Positions 11,467 to 24,358 are shown, counted from the stretch's first letter. The stretch is 64,000 nt of DNA from Lytechinus pictus (GCF_037042905.1 NC_087249.1:55334401-55398400), one strand, 5' to 3'. Notes: generated from the letters alone by a model not told the origin. Translations and numbers: made by a program.

Positions 11467-13109
11467 TAGGCCTGGGACTTTCGGGTTTTTTTCTCTTCGG
11501 GTACCCGTGGTAATTTTCGGGCGGGTACCCGAAAATCATGTCGCTTGAAATATGACTGGTGGAAAAACCCCATAGGTGACGTCATCAAGCCAATGCGATG
11601 CAAGCCTATTTATGAATGAAAATATAGTAAGCATGCGCATTGCAAGCCTCCCGTGCCCCACGCAGTATCCAGGCGCGGATCCAGGAGGGGGCCGAGCCGG
11701 CCCCGGCCCCCCCTATTTTTTGGCAACCTGCAGAAAAAAGTGTACTCTGTAACTTGATAGAAACGATGAAAGACAGAAAGAAAAGTAAGACAGAGGTATT
11801 ATACCCAAGATGTGTAATTTACAGCCTCATACAGCCGGCCCGACCCGAAAGGAAACAAGAAAAAGGTGAGGGGAAGAATAGGAAAATATAATATATATCG
11901 AAAAAAATTCGCTCGCGCTTTGCACACTCATTATCTAATTGGTGATAGTTGTATCCTCTTCATTAATCACTAAAAAATTCCTAATTGAGTCCCTTTTCAC
12001 GTTACTATATTAACATTTCGACTCGCGCTTCGTGCTCGCATTGTTTAGTTGGATACTTATCTTTCTTCATGATTATAAAAACTGCTCAGAATCTTCAGGT
12101 CAAAGGACATAAAATATCAAAGAATTTGAGCTCGCGCTCGCGTATTATATTAAGACCACATGAGATACCTTATCTTGTTTATAACAATAAAAACTAAAAC
12201 TTCAGTCTTTAGTTAGGACTACCCCCTGAAAAACCAACAACAAAAAATCAGATAATAGCGGGCAATCGAGAAAAATGTTGGTGAAAATATTTTTCGGCCC
12301 CCCCTATTGGCGAAAGCTGGATCCGCCCCCTGATTCCATCGAAACGAGTTTCAATAATCTGTCACCTCGTAACAAAATCGACCTAGAATTCCACTTTCCC
12401 ATATTTCATATGAATTATAAAAGGTATTCTCAGAGGATCTGTTTTCTCACCGATACTGCACAGGTAAGCAAATTTTTATTACTTCTTGCTTTTCCGTCAA
12501 AATTTTACGAAGTAGCGTCGATATTACATCGTGTTCGTGAGTTTGTATCGCTACGTGAACAAAGTCAATTGATTTCCGGGTTTCGGAGCGTCAAATGCGC
12601 CAGCCAATCACGATCGTGTTCCCATTTTCGGTTTATGATGAACTAAAAATGGTAACAAGAACGTGATTGGCTGGCGCTTCGTAGGTCGATTTTGGTACGA
12701 GGTGACAGAGTATTGCAGACTTGTTTTGACGGAATACTGCGTGGGGCTGAGGCTTGCAATGCGCATGCTTACTATATTTTCATTCATAAATTGGTTTGCG
12801 TCGCAGTGGCTGGATGACGTCACTGCGCTGCAAAAGAAACATGGCGACGATTGAACGATCTCGGTCACATCATCATCACTTGAAAACTTGTATATTTATG
12901 GATATTTAGAGGGTAATTGGTGAAATTCAAAATGAGGCTTGTGTACTTTTGTGATGAGCTACAATCATATCTTACACTACGCAATACAAACCAAATACAT
13001 GTACGTTATACTGGTGAGCAATTTTCGGGTATCGGGTATTGATTTTTCTACCCGGGTACCTGAGGCTTCCGGGCGGGACTCGGGTACCCGGGTTTTAGTC
13101 CCAGCCCTA
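11467..13109. mobile_element. hAT-like non-autonomous element with 8-bp target duplication
   Basis: The ends are TAGGCCTGGGACT and the reverse complement of TAGGGCTGGGACT. The flanks are a perfect 8-bp duplication, GTTGTATG, at 11,459-11,466 and 13,110-13,117. The arms are long: ATAGTAAGCATGCGCATTGC on the left is mirrored near 12,750-12,780, and GTCACCTCGTAACAAAATCG near 12,361 is mirrored near 12,690. A central hairpin lies at about 12,598-12,680 around GCGCCAGCCAATCACG. Duplication length and termini fit the hAT superfamily. No transposase frame is present. Confidence 0.85.
11670..12332. mobile_element. Second hAT-like MITE nested in the left arm of the 11,467 element
   Basis: It starts CAGGCGCGGATCCAGG and ends CTGGATCCGCCCCCTG, a terminal inverted repeat typical of one hAT subgroup. 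The right flank reads ATTCCATC; the mirrored, uninterrupted right arm of the host element reads CGCAGTATTCC there, so the left duplication seems reduced to ATC. The interior has repeated GCTCGCGCTTTGC-like words also found at 21.5-22.1 kb. Confidence 0.65.
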
Positions 13110-13560
13110 GTTGTATGAAAATTTTCAAAAAGAATGAAAGGTAAAAGAAAACAAGATTACAATGTCCATTGCAAGGGGGCTAGTCTATTCAGGATTATTG
13201 GGATTTTATTCAGTTTTTAATTGACATAACATTATGACAAGATCCCTCCATTTAGTGTATAAACAGCACATGGCCATGATTGAAATTCATATAACATTAA
13301 AGTATGCAAACCAGGCAGCTACATGTACATGTAGGACTCACTGCTTGTCAATTCTATTGTCTGCCAGGGTCAAGTGACATACAGTGCACATGTATAACGT
13401 GTGTGAAAGTACATAAGAAAATCAGCTTTTTATTTTTGTACTGTAACATTGGGTGAACTGGTGATCACTTTGGATATGATGCTCTTTATATTGGTTTATT
13501 TTATGTATATGAATTTTTGGATAATCATTAAGAATTAAAGCCATTTACTTAATAAATGGA

Positions 13561-13998
13561 AGCATAAGCCCATCAAAAACAGAATTATGTCATGTACAGC
13601 TAATTCCTTTTGCGTGATATTACAATTGTAATTGTTTACTTGAGCAAGTAATTTGAATTGCTGCATGACCTAAACAATGACATGTTCCAATTCGAATAGT
13701 AACATGACCTAAAGAAGAGTTACTCCACGTCGATTGAGCGTGCTTATGTTAAATAATTGATGTTGCTACTTCAAATAATTGAGGTCAATCAAATTGGTCA
13801 TAATTATTCAAGTCAATTTTGAGCTATATGTCATAATTAATTAGGTCATATACTAATTGAAATTACTAAATGACTCGAGTAGGTATGATTTCACGTTGCC
13901 ACATGACCTTAATTATTTTATGTAGCAACATCAAGTATTATGACATGTAGCAAATCAAATTACATGCCGCAATTTCGTGTTTATGATGGGCTTATGCT
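13561..13998. mobile_element. Small inverted-repeat element (~440 bp)
   Basis: The left end AGCATAAGCCCATCAAAAAC is mirrored by the right end ending GATGGGCTTATGCT. The interior is AT-rich with repeated AATTGAGGTCA / ATGACCTAA words in both orientations. No coding sequence and no certain target duplication. The 13,118-13,560 stretch before it shows nothing I can name. Confidence 0.55.
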
Positions 13999-14559
13999 TA
14001 CATTCATATATAACCCTTCAATACGTAGTTGGAGCAATTCTTAGAGCAGAAGACTGTGTAAAACAATGATATGCCTATTCAATGTCAAAAAGATTAATGT
14101 ATCAATAGATTTGATCTACATTTCGGCAAAGTAATCTTATTTTCATATTTTTTCTAACCTATGATGAACATTCTAAATCATGTGAAATTCATTCAAAAAT
14201 ATCTTTCATTATTTATGGACTAAAGTGAATTCTGAGCAAAATGAAGTGATTATGATTACGTTCATGTACTTTAAGTTTATACTGGTGATCAACACATCAT
14301 AATTTCATCCCTTACTGTATGTGCACCATGCATTATCTGTACATGCACAAGTGGTTATCCATTGTTTCATAACATGGTTGAGTAAAGGATGTTCTGCTTT
14401 TAGTATTAAGCCAATCGGGTGTTGACAATAAGGGGAAAATGCAATTGCTCAGCTATTACAGGTTTTTTGTACAACCATAATACTGGTTAAGCCTTGGTTA
14501 CATTCGCCGGCGGGTGGCATTACGGCGAGTCAAAATTAGCCGTTTTAATCATCCTTGTA

Positions 14560-14690
14560 CCAGCTACTCAAAAGTTGCGAGACTTGAAAGTAAAACGTGA
14601 GTCAGCGGTGCGGTAATAACATTTTGAGAGGCAGATTTATTCTGAAAAATGTCAAGGGGGACCATATGCCCCCCCCGAGTATTGTGCTTG
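14560..14690. repeat. F1-related fragment
   Basis: GCGAGACTTGAAAGTAAAAC, an AGTCAGCGGTGCGG word and a CCCCCCCGAG tract follow each other as in the F1 interior. Sequence from 14,000 to 14,560 is otherwise featureless to me. Confidence 0.35.
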
Positions 14691-14888
14691 ATGTAAAAGG
14701 ATGTAAAAAAAAATCATGATTATGCATTCAATATTAATAATGATGCATCATATGAGACATCCTTTAACTGAAAGCACCTGGAAAAGCATTGTAATCATCC
14801 ATTAAACAATTTAAAGTGAAAAAAAAATCTGTAATCTATATAGCACCTCATGTGCTTGCATAAAAATCAAGAGTCAGCTACATAGTAG

Positions 14889-15318
14889 CCCGGGGGAGGG
14901 GGGGGGGTGCTCATGAAATAAGGCATATTGGGATATGCCGCAGGAATGGGTCGCCTCTTTTGAAGAAATCCCTAAACATGGGGTATGGTTTTATGCTGGA
15001 AAATCCCTAAGCATGGCCCATTTTTTAGATAATGTCCTTAAACATGGGTCCATATTCTACTCCAATGTCTTAGGTGCAAATACAAAATGACCTTACATTT
15101 TGGGCGATAACCTTTTTCTTTGTTTTGCTTGTCAAGTCTTCCAGGCGAAAATGTGCCCCCCCCCCCTTGGCTTTGGAAATCCTGGATCCGCCCCTGTAAT
15201 GAATCCCTAATAATGGGTACCTTTTTAGCCAAAATGACCTGTAAATATGGGTACGGGTTTCGAACCTTTAGCCGCACACCTTTGGCCAAACTAAATCTAA
15301 GTACCCCCCCCCCGGCGT
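14889..15318. mobile_element. G-run/C-run bounded inverted-repeat element with a hAT-like end inside
   Basis: It begins CCCGGGGGAGGGGGGGGTGC and ends TAAGTACCCCCCCCCCGGCG, so the termini are inverted. Inside, phrases like AATCCCTAAACATGGGGTA and CCCTAATAATGGGTAC recur. A CTGGATCCGCCCCTG terminus at about 15,182-15,196 marks the right end of an inserted hAT-like MITE whose left end I cannot place. Confidence 0.45.
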
Positions 15319-15460
15319 AGTAGATCTACATATTGAATCTAAAAAAATAATATGTATTTAGGCCTACATCATGTACATGTATATCTTTTTATATTTATAT
15401 GTGATGGATATTAAAAATGTGACTCATACGGCACATTATTACAAATCAACGGCACACATA

Positions 15461-15500
15461 GACTGTCCTTGCAAAGAACCTCTTGTGCAATCTGCCCGTA
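15461..15500. repeat. Relic of the GGGCCGATTGCACG-type MITE end
   Basis: GACTGTCCTTGCAAAGAACC followed by a TTGTGCAATCTGCCC word is a diverged match to the right terminus of the element at 38,698-39,019. Confidence 0.4.
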
Positions 15501-15732
15501 AGAAATTTTAAAAAGAGCCCTTGGCAGGCAACTCCCTATTCAATGTTAAATAAAACTTCCCCAAGAATGTGGCAGATGTGGCCAATAGATTCTGAAAAGT
15601 AGCCCAATACATGTAGACCCCTATACCTTTTTTTTTTTCTTGTCTGGCGAGATATGTGGAGTCTGGAGAACCCCCCCCCAAAAAAAAAAAAAATAAATAA
15701 AAATAAACTAGATTTTAATTCGTCATGAGGAC

Positions 15733-17861
15733 GAATTAGGTGGTCTGTCATGATTTTTCATTCAGTGTCGGCTAATGTTGTATGAAATGAATCATTTAGA
15801 TATGATTGATAATCTTGATCATAGACATCATAGGAATACATTTTGACCATTGCTAAATGTGATTATTAATGTGGTGATGACAACCGTGATGATTATAATG
15901 ATGGTGGTGATAATGCAATACAGTAAATACAAAATTAAGTTTGGAGCACGTAAAATGCCTTAAAAACTCCTCAAAAATTTCAGACGATTTACCGAAATTG
16001 GCTTTCCAAAATTGTGCAATAAAAGTCGCCTTCATTTTCAGAGCAGCTAATTTTTAATGGACAGTTTCATGTTTTTTATGCAAAATCTTTTAAAAATTTC
16101 TTTCTACTGTCAGCAATTTTTCTTTTAAGATTTCAAGCAAGAATTTCCACAATGTCAGTGGGTATCAATTTCACAGAATGCTTGAAAATTCTTAGGTGAT
16201 ACTTTTTGAAAATTAAAATATCTTAAATATTTTTATTCAAAATTTCTGCTAAATTTCAATTATTTTTAATGAGAAGTTTCGCAATGATACATTTTCACAG
16301 CATTCACTTCAAAACTCATCATCAGTGGTGTATTTGATAAAAGAATTAAGTAGAATTTTTTTAGGGGAAATATTTGCAAAATTTCTGCAAATTCCTAAAC
16401 ATTTCACATAATATTTTCAGTCAAGAATTTTCAATATCCATTTATTAATTGTGTATGAGTTTAACATTTACTTGAAATTTCTTTCTTGATGATTTTACTG
16501 AAAAAAGTCAGGTAAAAGATTCAAATACTGGCAATTTTCCCGCAAAATTTCGGGAAAATTAGTATTTTACTAAATTGCACTATTTTAAATTTCACAGAAG
16601 GTATCTGAAAATTTGTTACGTTATATTTAGAGAAAATAACCAAATAGAAAAAAATCCAGGATTTTCCGCAAAATGTCTAGAATGAAATTAATCAAGCAAA
16701 TAGCGTTTCAATGCATAAATGATGTTTTACAATGTTAAAACTACCCCTTAAAAAGTTCTGGCAATATTTAAAAAAATGTCCTACATAAAAAACCGCAAAG
16801 CAAGTGGGCTTGATATTTTCAGCAAGACCGTACAATTGATTAATAAAGCATTTTCTTAAAAAAATTCTCAAAAATTAGGTCCAGAACAAATTTGCAAAAA
16901 CTTAAACAGGTCATAACACACTAATGCTGTGGTTGAAAGTGAAAATCATTCGCACATTATTTGTAGAAGATTGTCTTCACTACATCATATCAACATTTGA
17001 GAGAAGATTGACTAGTAATAACGAAGATACGGTCAAATATGCATAAATACGTTGACGTAATTGCGAAAAAGTTTAATTTTCACTTCTAACGTAATTTTGA
17101 CGTTATTACGCAATCTCCAGATGACATTTTGACTATATCCAAGAGTGAGGAAAAGTAGGGGGTCAACGGACTCCCTGAAGAGCTACAGTGAATTTTATAT
17201 AGGCATATTTTTGCCCACTTATGACTTATTTTGCGAGTTTGCACGCGCGTGTAATGCAAATTTGAATGGACGCGCATTCCCGTATTATTGGTCGTAAGAG
17301 GCTGAATGAGGTATCAAATTAATCAGAAGATAATGGACAATGGACAGACATAAAATAAATGATGACTCGAAGATGCATACCGATGGTAGGTGCAAGAACG
17401 CGCACGCATACCTGTGCGCGCGCAAATTCTTGACATGCTCAAAATGACCTGAAACGTACCCAAACTTGACCACGGTTGATTTGGGGAATTTTTAAATTTT
17501 GACGCGCGCGTACGTGCGCGTCGTGACCTTTGCATGACCTCTGATGACATGTCCTGATGACCTGTCACCTGAACTTGATATAATGCAAATATGGATGATT
17601 TTTTATGATTAGTTGCGGTGATATGATCAATAATTCATTTTTACAAAATGGCGCCTAGATGACGTCATCATGATTTGATAACCTTGAAAAGTTTCGTTTC
17701 GCGATTCCATAATAATTTCCATACATGACATGAAAATCAAGAAATTTGACAAGCCGGATTTTGAGATAAAGTGGGAACAAAATTTGGCAATAAAAATAAA
17801 TAAAGTAAAATCTGACGAATATAATAGGTGATCTGTCATTTTCAAGACAGACCACCTAATA
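15733..17861. mobile_element. Possible ~2.1-kb DNA element with short inverted ends
   Basis: TTAGGTGGTCTGTCATGA at 15,733 is mirrored by GACAGACCACCTAATAA at 17,845-17,861. Between them the sequence is AT-rich with a GCGCGC-rich patch at 17,230-17,530 and no protein frame. The target duplication is not resolved, so two unrelated repeats cannot be excluded. Confidence 0.4.
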
Positions 17862-18770
17862 AATAATAAACTTTTTTTTAATCCTCCAAAGACAAAAGTC
17901 GAAACAACAAAATTTTCACTTTATCCCAGGCCAAGGAAAGTCATAAAAAGGGAGGTTAACGTTAGACAGACCTTTAAAAAAAGAGAGACAAATGGAGAGG
18001 ATTTTTTCTTGTGGAAAGAAAAATAGAAAAAAAATAGAACTAGAAGTAGAACTTAAGTAGAACTAGAAGGTACATGTACTGACTACATCACTGATGTAGT
18101 AATGCCTAATCACAAATGGAAGTCTTTAATTTCTATTTACTGGATGGCTATTCGCCGCTGAAACCGATATAACTTAAAGAATTATTTCAAATAGGAACAA
18201 AAATAATCTTTGAAGGTCATTTTCGATGTTTCATACATAATTAGAGCCTACACATTTACTTGCTTCAGGGTGACTTTTAACAGCACTGCACCGGCAATGA
18301 CCTGCCGTGTTGTTGATACAACCGTGCATTACCGACACAAAAAGTCAAGTGTGGGACTGGGATTACAATTGTGCGGTAGAAAATTTGTTGAAGGTGAAAT
18401 TTCGACCGGCGATAAAGATACATTTTCGCTCTTTTCAAAATTATTTTTTCCCTGCCATAGGTCTAAAATATATAAATTCTCTGAAAACATACATAATGGA
18501 GAAAGAATTGTCTGAAAAATGAATATTTTCTACTTACCCTCTTCCAGATCCAGGATTGTTGCAAGCCATTATTTTGCTTTTTTGGCTAGTCTTGTGCTGC
18601 AGACCCTGTTTACAGCTGCAAATCAGCTGCAACTTGCGTTCAATCGCAAACCTTTTTCTTGCAACGCAAATTGGCGATTTATTGCTAGTTGCAGTCGATC
18701 GGAATCGGCTGCAAAGTTGCAGTCGATTTGCAATCAATTGCAACGTAACTTTATTGCAACACCCCAATAG
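17862..18770. other. Unassigned DNA with TTGCAGTCG-type short repeats
   Basis: The 18,590-18,765 part repeats words such as TTGCAGTCGATC and CAATTGCAAC in both orientations. No gene is supported. Confidence 0.35.
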
Positions 18771-19018
18771 ACATCTACTGTGTGTAATATATGGGAAATA
18801 CCATGTATGTTGTGCGCCATGTTATATAGTGGTACACTTTGGGGGTACCGTACCAATTTTTTCGAACTTTTATCAATAGATGTGCAAAAACATCAAGGTA
18901 AAAAGTCATAAAAACACGGGGCAGAAAATAAACATTATTCAACAGCTGTTTTTTAAGTCAGTACTGCTGCTATATCGAATCGCGTAATGATGGCGACACT
19001 GCAAGAGGCCTTCCACTT
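18771..19018. repeat. Left remnant of the HARBI1-like duplicated block (copy A)
   Basis: From AGACATCTACT to GGCCTTCCACTT this matches 44,220-44,456 and 54,993-55,233 with small indels. In those copies the sequence runs straight into TTAAAATGAATTGCAG, which here resumes only at 30,584. So 18,771-19,018 and 30,588 onward are the two halves of one locus split by nested insertions. The homology ends abruptly at 18,771, so upstream HARBI1-like exons are missing from copy A. Confidence 0.9.
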
Positions 19019-19025
19019 GTTAAAA

Positions 19026-19048
19026 CAAAGAGATGTGATATCTCCTTG
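19026..19048. repeat. 23-bp palindrome-derived mini-insert with 7-bp duplication GTTAAAA
   Basis: CAAAGAGATGTGATATCTCC followed by TTG lies after GTTAAAA (19,019-19,025). If the TTAA-flanked element that follows is removed conceptually, the next bases are again GTTAAAA. The uninterrupted copies at 44.46 and 55.24 kb have a single GTTAAAA. The ends match those of the 36-bp palindrome at 20,046. Confidence 0.7.
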
Positions 19049-20045
19049 GTTAACCCTAACTAGGCCGGGCTTTTTTGGCTGTTCTGTGGCCGGGGGGGGG
19101 GGGGTTGATTCAACCCCCCCCCCTGAGATCTCGGCCGCCGATCGCGCGAGCGCCGCAAAAATTTGCACGCTGGTAGAGTGCGATGTAATCTAGAGGCTGT
19201 ATGGTAAAATTTTCCAAAATAATGAGATTTTATTTTATATGAATTAATTATGCTAATTTATGCATAAATCATACTTTTTGCTCTAATTCACTAAATAAAG
19301 CTCCTAGAATGCTAATTTTTGGGAAAAATATTCTTTGTAGCATTCTTAACAATGGCAATTGAAAAAAACTTCGGTTTGAAAATCAATTTCTTATGTATTT
19401 TATTGTTTTATGAATTTCTTATGTATTTCATTGTTTTTCAACCTTTTGTTTTTCTTTGTTTTTTTCACCAGATTTATTGCACAACCTTTTTGAAACATAA
19501 TTATGCTAAAATCAATTGCTTTCAGCTGTTTAAAGTAAAAATAATCATATCTTTATGAATAAGATGAGAAAACTGAATTTGCTTGACTTTGTACACAAAA
19601 TCACGTTTTGGAACAATTTTTGGTCTGACATGCACTTACAAAATAATGCGTAATTTCCGAACCGCGTAGCCGGGCGTCGTAAATTTGGTCTCAAAAGATG
19701 CGCGAGATTTAAAAGTATAAACTCTGTGAGTGGCGCGGTCAAAATATGTCGCGCAGCGGAATGATCGCAGAAAATATAGAGAGGGGTTGATTCAACCCCC
19801 CCCGGCCGCGAAATTATTTTTCCCACCGAGTTCTGGACCAACATATGAATATTCATGACTTGCGTCTTCGGATTAAGAGTACGCATGCGCGTGGACTTGG
19901 CCTCGACCAGTGCCGGTCCGGTCGTAAGCATTCACGTTCAGTTGCTCAGAATGAATTAGCATCGTCAAATTACCGGTACCCATACATAGTTACATAGGCC
20001 TACAGGCTTAGATCTATATATCCAATTCTTAAACACTTATCAAAC

Positions 20046-20081
20046 CAAGGAGATATCACCTCTAGAGGTGATATCTCCTTG
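20046..20081. repeat. 36-bp perfect palindrome inserted with 7-bp duplication
   Basis: The half-site CAAGGAGATATCACCTCT is followed directly by its exact reverse complement. ATCAAAC flanks it at 20,039-20,045 and 20,082-20,088. The opposite arm of the transposon (near 30,322-30,335) has the same surrounding sequence with one such flank and no palindrome, so it is an insertion. Confidence 0.85.
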
Positions 20082-20152
20082 ATCAAACTAGCTGCCATTA
20101 ATGGCAAGACATGTGCTAGGCTAGGGCTCGCTTAGGCTAGCGCATTAACTTT

Positions 20153-22790
20153 TTGAGAGGGCCTTGGCCTTGGGGACTTTGAGCCTTGAAATTTCAAGGC
20201 ATTTTCAAGGCATTTTCAAGGCATTTTCAAGGCATTTTGTATTTTGTACTTTCATTTGCTTTAAATAAGTAATTATAAATGTTTCAATTTTTTTTTTTTA
20301 TATATTTAATGACACTAATGGTCAATACTACCAGTCACCAGTAACATTAGCAGCAGCAGTAGTAAGTGTACTAGCAGTGTCATCAATTGTAATTGTCACC
20401 ATTATCAAGAGTTTTCAAACAAAGAATATATCAGTTATGAAAAATAGCATTATGTATTGGTAATGTGTTGTAATCATGACTAATGATGATAATGACAGTA
20501 AATAATAATGATCATGATCAAGATAATAGTGCTTTGATGACAAGAATAAATTTGACATCTGACTGCAATTTTGACAACAATTTTCATACTTTAAATATAG
20601 CTAACTTTAAAGAACGATAACAAGGTTGATATCTATTCCATTAGGATTTTCCTTGTATTATTTTCTTTGGCCAACAAGAATGTTTTAAGTCTTAATGATA
20701 TTCTGAAAAGATTTGGTAAACTTGAACACAGTCTTCAATTTGTCATATCCAAATGGGTTATGTCAATGGCATGATGAACCAGAAACTTTGAGGGGCCAAG
20801 CATGGCATATAGAGCAAAATTTCTGTCAAAAAAAGAAGAAAGCGATTGAAACGAGCGAGTGAACAAAATTTGTCCCCCTCTTTCTATAGGAAAGCTAATT
20901 ATGCGATAGATTGTTAAAAAAATAATATCACATTTACTCCATCTTTTACTCCCCCCCCTTGTCTAAGTTTATTCTTGGTGGTGGAACTTCTTCTCTCTCT
21001 ATCTCTTTTCTAAATTGTATATTTGTTTTGGATCAGATTGACAAAACAAAGGGGGAAAAATGTTTACTTCTTTTTAATCATAATTTATATCGTTCAATAG
21101 TGAATTTCATGTCTCTACAGTTTCAAGGAAATAAACAACGTATTTGTTTTGTGTCAATATAGTTTCAAGAAATAATAATTAATAAAAAAATAATAATTGA
21201 ATAATCAATAATTATTGATATTATCAATAAGTATTAATAATTAAGGATTGATTAACTGTTTAAAGAAATAATTAAGATTTACCCTCTCCCAACTAAGGAT
21301 ATGGGGTGCGCCCTGTTTATTTTATATTCTTTTGTTAGTATTCTTTATTCTGTATTTTTAAGGTGAAATAAATGTAGAAGATACAAGAAATGAGAATTGA
21401 AATTTAAAAGTGGTTGTATGCAACAAAAAAATATGAAAACTGACAAGAATCGTAAAAATTACTCATTTTCAGTTTAAGCATTTGAAAATTTTAGCTTGCG
21501 CTTTGTGCTCTCTTGCACCCCCCCAAAAAAAAAAATCCCTGTAGGATTTTTTTTCCAAATGAAATATGCCCTTTTTTAAAAAGAAATATACCTACTTTAA
21601 TAATAAAACATAATACATTTTAGGTTCGAAAATCACATATTTTGAATCGTGCTTGCATCAATTATTGTTTAGTACAGTACTAATCCTGCTCATGGTTACA
21701 AAAATGTATAGAATGTTGCTTTATGGTTGGAATATCACAATTTTTTGGCTCGCTTCCTCCACTCGCATCAATTATTGTACTCGTTCTCTTCCCGTTCACA
21801 AAAAAATGCTTAGAATGTCCAGTTTTCAGGTTGGAATATCACAAATTTTTGAGCTCGCGCTTTGCGCTCGCATTATTTTTATTGGTGAGTTATGTATCCT
21901 ATTTAAAATGCAGTAATTAACTGCTTCCTTTACTGGTCAGTATATAAAAAAAATAGCGAGCGTACAGTTATTTTTTAGTTACATACACATCTTTTTCATG
22001 ATTACAAAACCAGCTCAGAATATTTAATTTTCATGTCTTATTACACGACATGTCAAGAAGTTTGAGCTGGTGGTTCGCGCTGGCAACATTGCGCAAGGAC
22101 GTCCTTTTAACAATGATTAGCCCCATAATTGACCATAAATCAAGTTTTATAACTTCAGAATTGATTTTTTTTTTTCAAAAACCGCTTGCTCGCTATGGCT
22201 ATGCTTTGTCGCTGAGAAGTAAAACCTAAATCAAAATATCTATCTTATAATTAAAAATCACTTTAGAAAGCCTTTGCTCAACTTAATTTCTATAAACACA
22301 CAATTACTACACGCAGTTCATAATCTCATTTTAAAAATACATGGCCTTTTGGCGTTGAACCCCCCCCCCCCCAATAATAATTTTATGCTGCCCCTGTCCC
22401 AGGGAGTGGAGAAAAACATACGTTGAGAATGCCAGGATCAGATGTCCGTGGTAATAATAATTATTGCAATGTAAATCGCCTAGAAAAATTATGGATTATG
22501 TGTACACAGGTAACTATATCATTATTTTAATATGTCTCCATCATGATTTTTTTTTTTTTTTATGTACAAAGGTTAAGTTTTATTCTCGCTCACATATATT
22601 TTACCATGTGTGATGTCTGTCGCCTAAGTATTGTTAGTTCATTGTTCTGGATATCGTAAGTTTGAAATGCCTTGGCCTCGAGGTTTTCAGGCCTTGGCCT
22701 TGGGTTTCCATGCCTTGGCCTTAGCCTTGGCCTTTGGTATTGAAGCCTTGGCCTTGGAGGTTTGAGCCTTGACTACAACAATGAATAGCC
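20153..22790. mobile_element. ~2.6-kb insertion in the left arm, bounded by CCTTGGCCTTGG repeats
   Basis: The mirrored right arm lacks this block. Both ends carry direct copies of CCTTGGCCTTGG followed by TTTGAGCCTTGA; near the left end AAGGCATTTTC is repeated four times. The interior is AT-rich with GCTCGCGCTTTGCGCTCGC-like words at 21.49, 21.86 and 22.07 kb, poly-C and poly-T runs, and no convincing protein frame. I cannot assign its class. Confidence 0.6.
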
Positions 22791-23379
22791 GACTAATCTA
22801 ATGCCATGGTTAACTTCGAACTGGTTAATTCCGAACTTTACGTTTAATTAGGGTTAGACAAATGTTAGCTTATTTGCCATGGTTTGTCTAGTCCGTATAC
22901 AAAACCAGTCCTAGATCTAAAAAAAATTATCTTAGTTCGAGTCTAGTCTCTAGATCTAGATCTAGACTCTGATCTACGCTGTATCAGCATGGAACCACTA
23001 GTGTACCAAGGGAGGGGGGGGGGGCAGACTGCCCCTCTGACAACTGATTCAGGGGACGTGCCCCCCCTTTCAGATGCCAAATTAATAATTTGTAGTGTAA
23101 AAATGCAATGAAAAAGACGTATGTCCCCTCTTTTGAACGTGAAGATCTTTTTTTTTTTTTTTTTTTTTTTTGGGGGGGGGGGGGGGGGCTTGTCACATTT
23201 TCGTGGATGAAATATCCTCCAAAAATTTGTCCCCCTTTTGGAAAATCCTTGTAGTAGGGTGGCTAAGGGGTTTTACCGTTACAGAGCGGATAAAAGCACC
23301 ATTTTTGGCACAGAGCTTCCTTATGGACTAACTTTTGATTTTAGAAGGGGAGCCACCCAAACCGGGTTCGTCTTCGACC

Positions 23380-24358
23380 GTTGCCATGGCAACCGGTTAA
23401 TTTCTCAAAAAATAACATACATACCCCTGTAAATGGTAAATAAACATGGTATAAATCATTCAATTGATCAATTTCAAGCTTCCAATTAATTACAAGTGAA
23501 ATTTACAAATATTTGAGGTCATCAAAACAGTTCCAATTACCCCGTTGCCATGGCAACCACTCATTATTCACCTAGAAAAGACCAAATTTTTATAATAAAA
23601 TTGTAGATTTTGACTTTTCTTTCATTTACCCTAACTTACCCTAACTTATGGTGCTTAACATATATAGCAGTGCTCATTTTTATGTATATATATCATCTTA
23701 GGCCATTGCCATAGCAACCAAATATCACCTAATTTGCTTTAAAATAACATGATGAAAGAATATGATGACGTAAAATACAAACAAAAATTACCTCATCTAC
23801 ATGCGTAAGGTTTGACACAGTCATTTAATTTTTGACACATTCTACGTACAGTAAGCATTCCACATGTGTGCATTAGAATGGTAACACTTGATGTAACCTT
23901 GGTAATGCTAGAGTTCAATATTAAATATTTGTGTCAAATTCCCCGTTGCCATGGTAACAGCTATTTTTTTTCTCCAGAAAGGTAAAAATTTCTTCAAAAA
24001 CATGTAAAATCTAATCTTTCTCTCCTTTCTGCTAATTTTAGAGAACTATAGTACTTAACAGAGGAGTGGTTGTTTCTTAATATTTAGATATCATCTTAAG
24101 CCATTGCCATGGCAACGAAATAACCCCTAATTTGCCTTAAAATATGACACAGTGAGAAAGATGATAGTTGGGGGAAAATGGCCTCATCTACATGTACATA
24201 CCTCATTTGACCCACTCATATAATATCTTATGCAAATAACAGTGCATGAAAGTTTTCTGCATCGAGTTCATTGGAATGATAAAACTTGATGTTGCATTGG
24301 CAACGTTATAGTTAAATAATAAATACTTATGTTTTAAATGCCTCGTTACCATAGTAAT
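23380..24358. promoter_or_regulatory. Array of X-box-like palindromes in left arm
   Basis: GTTGCCATGGCAAC occurs at 23,380 and 23,544, with close variants at 23,705, 23,945, 24,103, 24,291 and 24,345. They sit in ~400-bp subterminal tandem units (about 23,540-23,940, 23,941-24,340 and a partial third), two per unit. The palindrome fits the RFX-factor consensus GTNRCC-N0-3-RGYAAC. Whether host RFX or the element's own protein binds is inference. Confidence 0.6.

Noticed and set aside
15733-17861. Hammerhead-like ribozyme near GTCATGAGGAC at the left end
   Set aside because: The conserved core (CUGANGA with GAAA at the right spacing) is not present.
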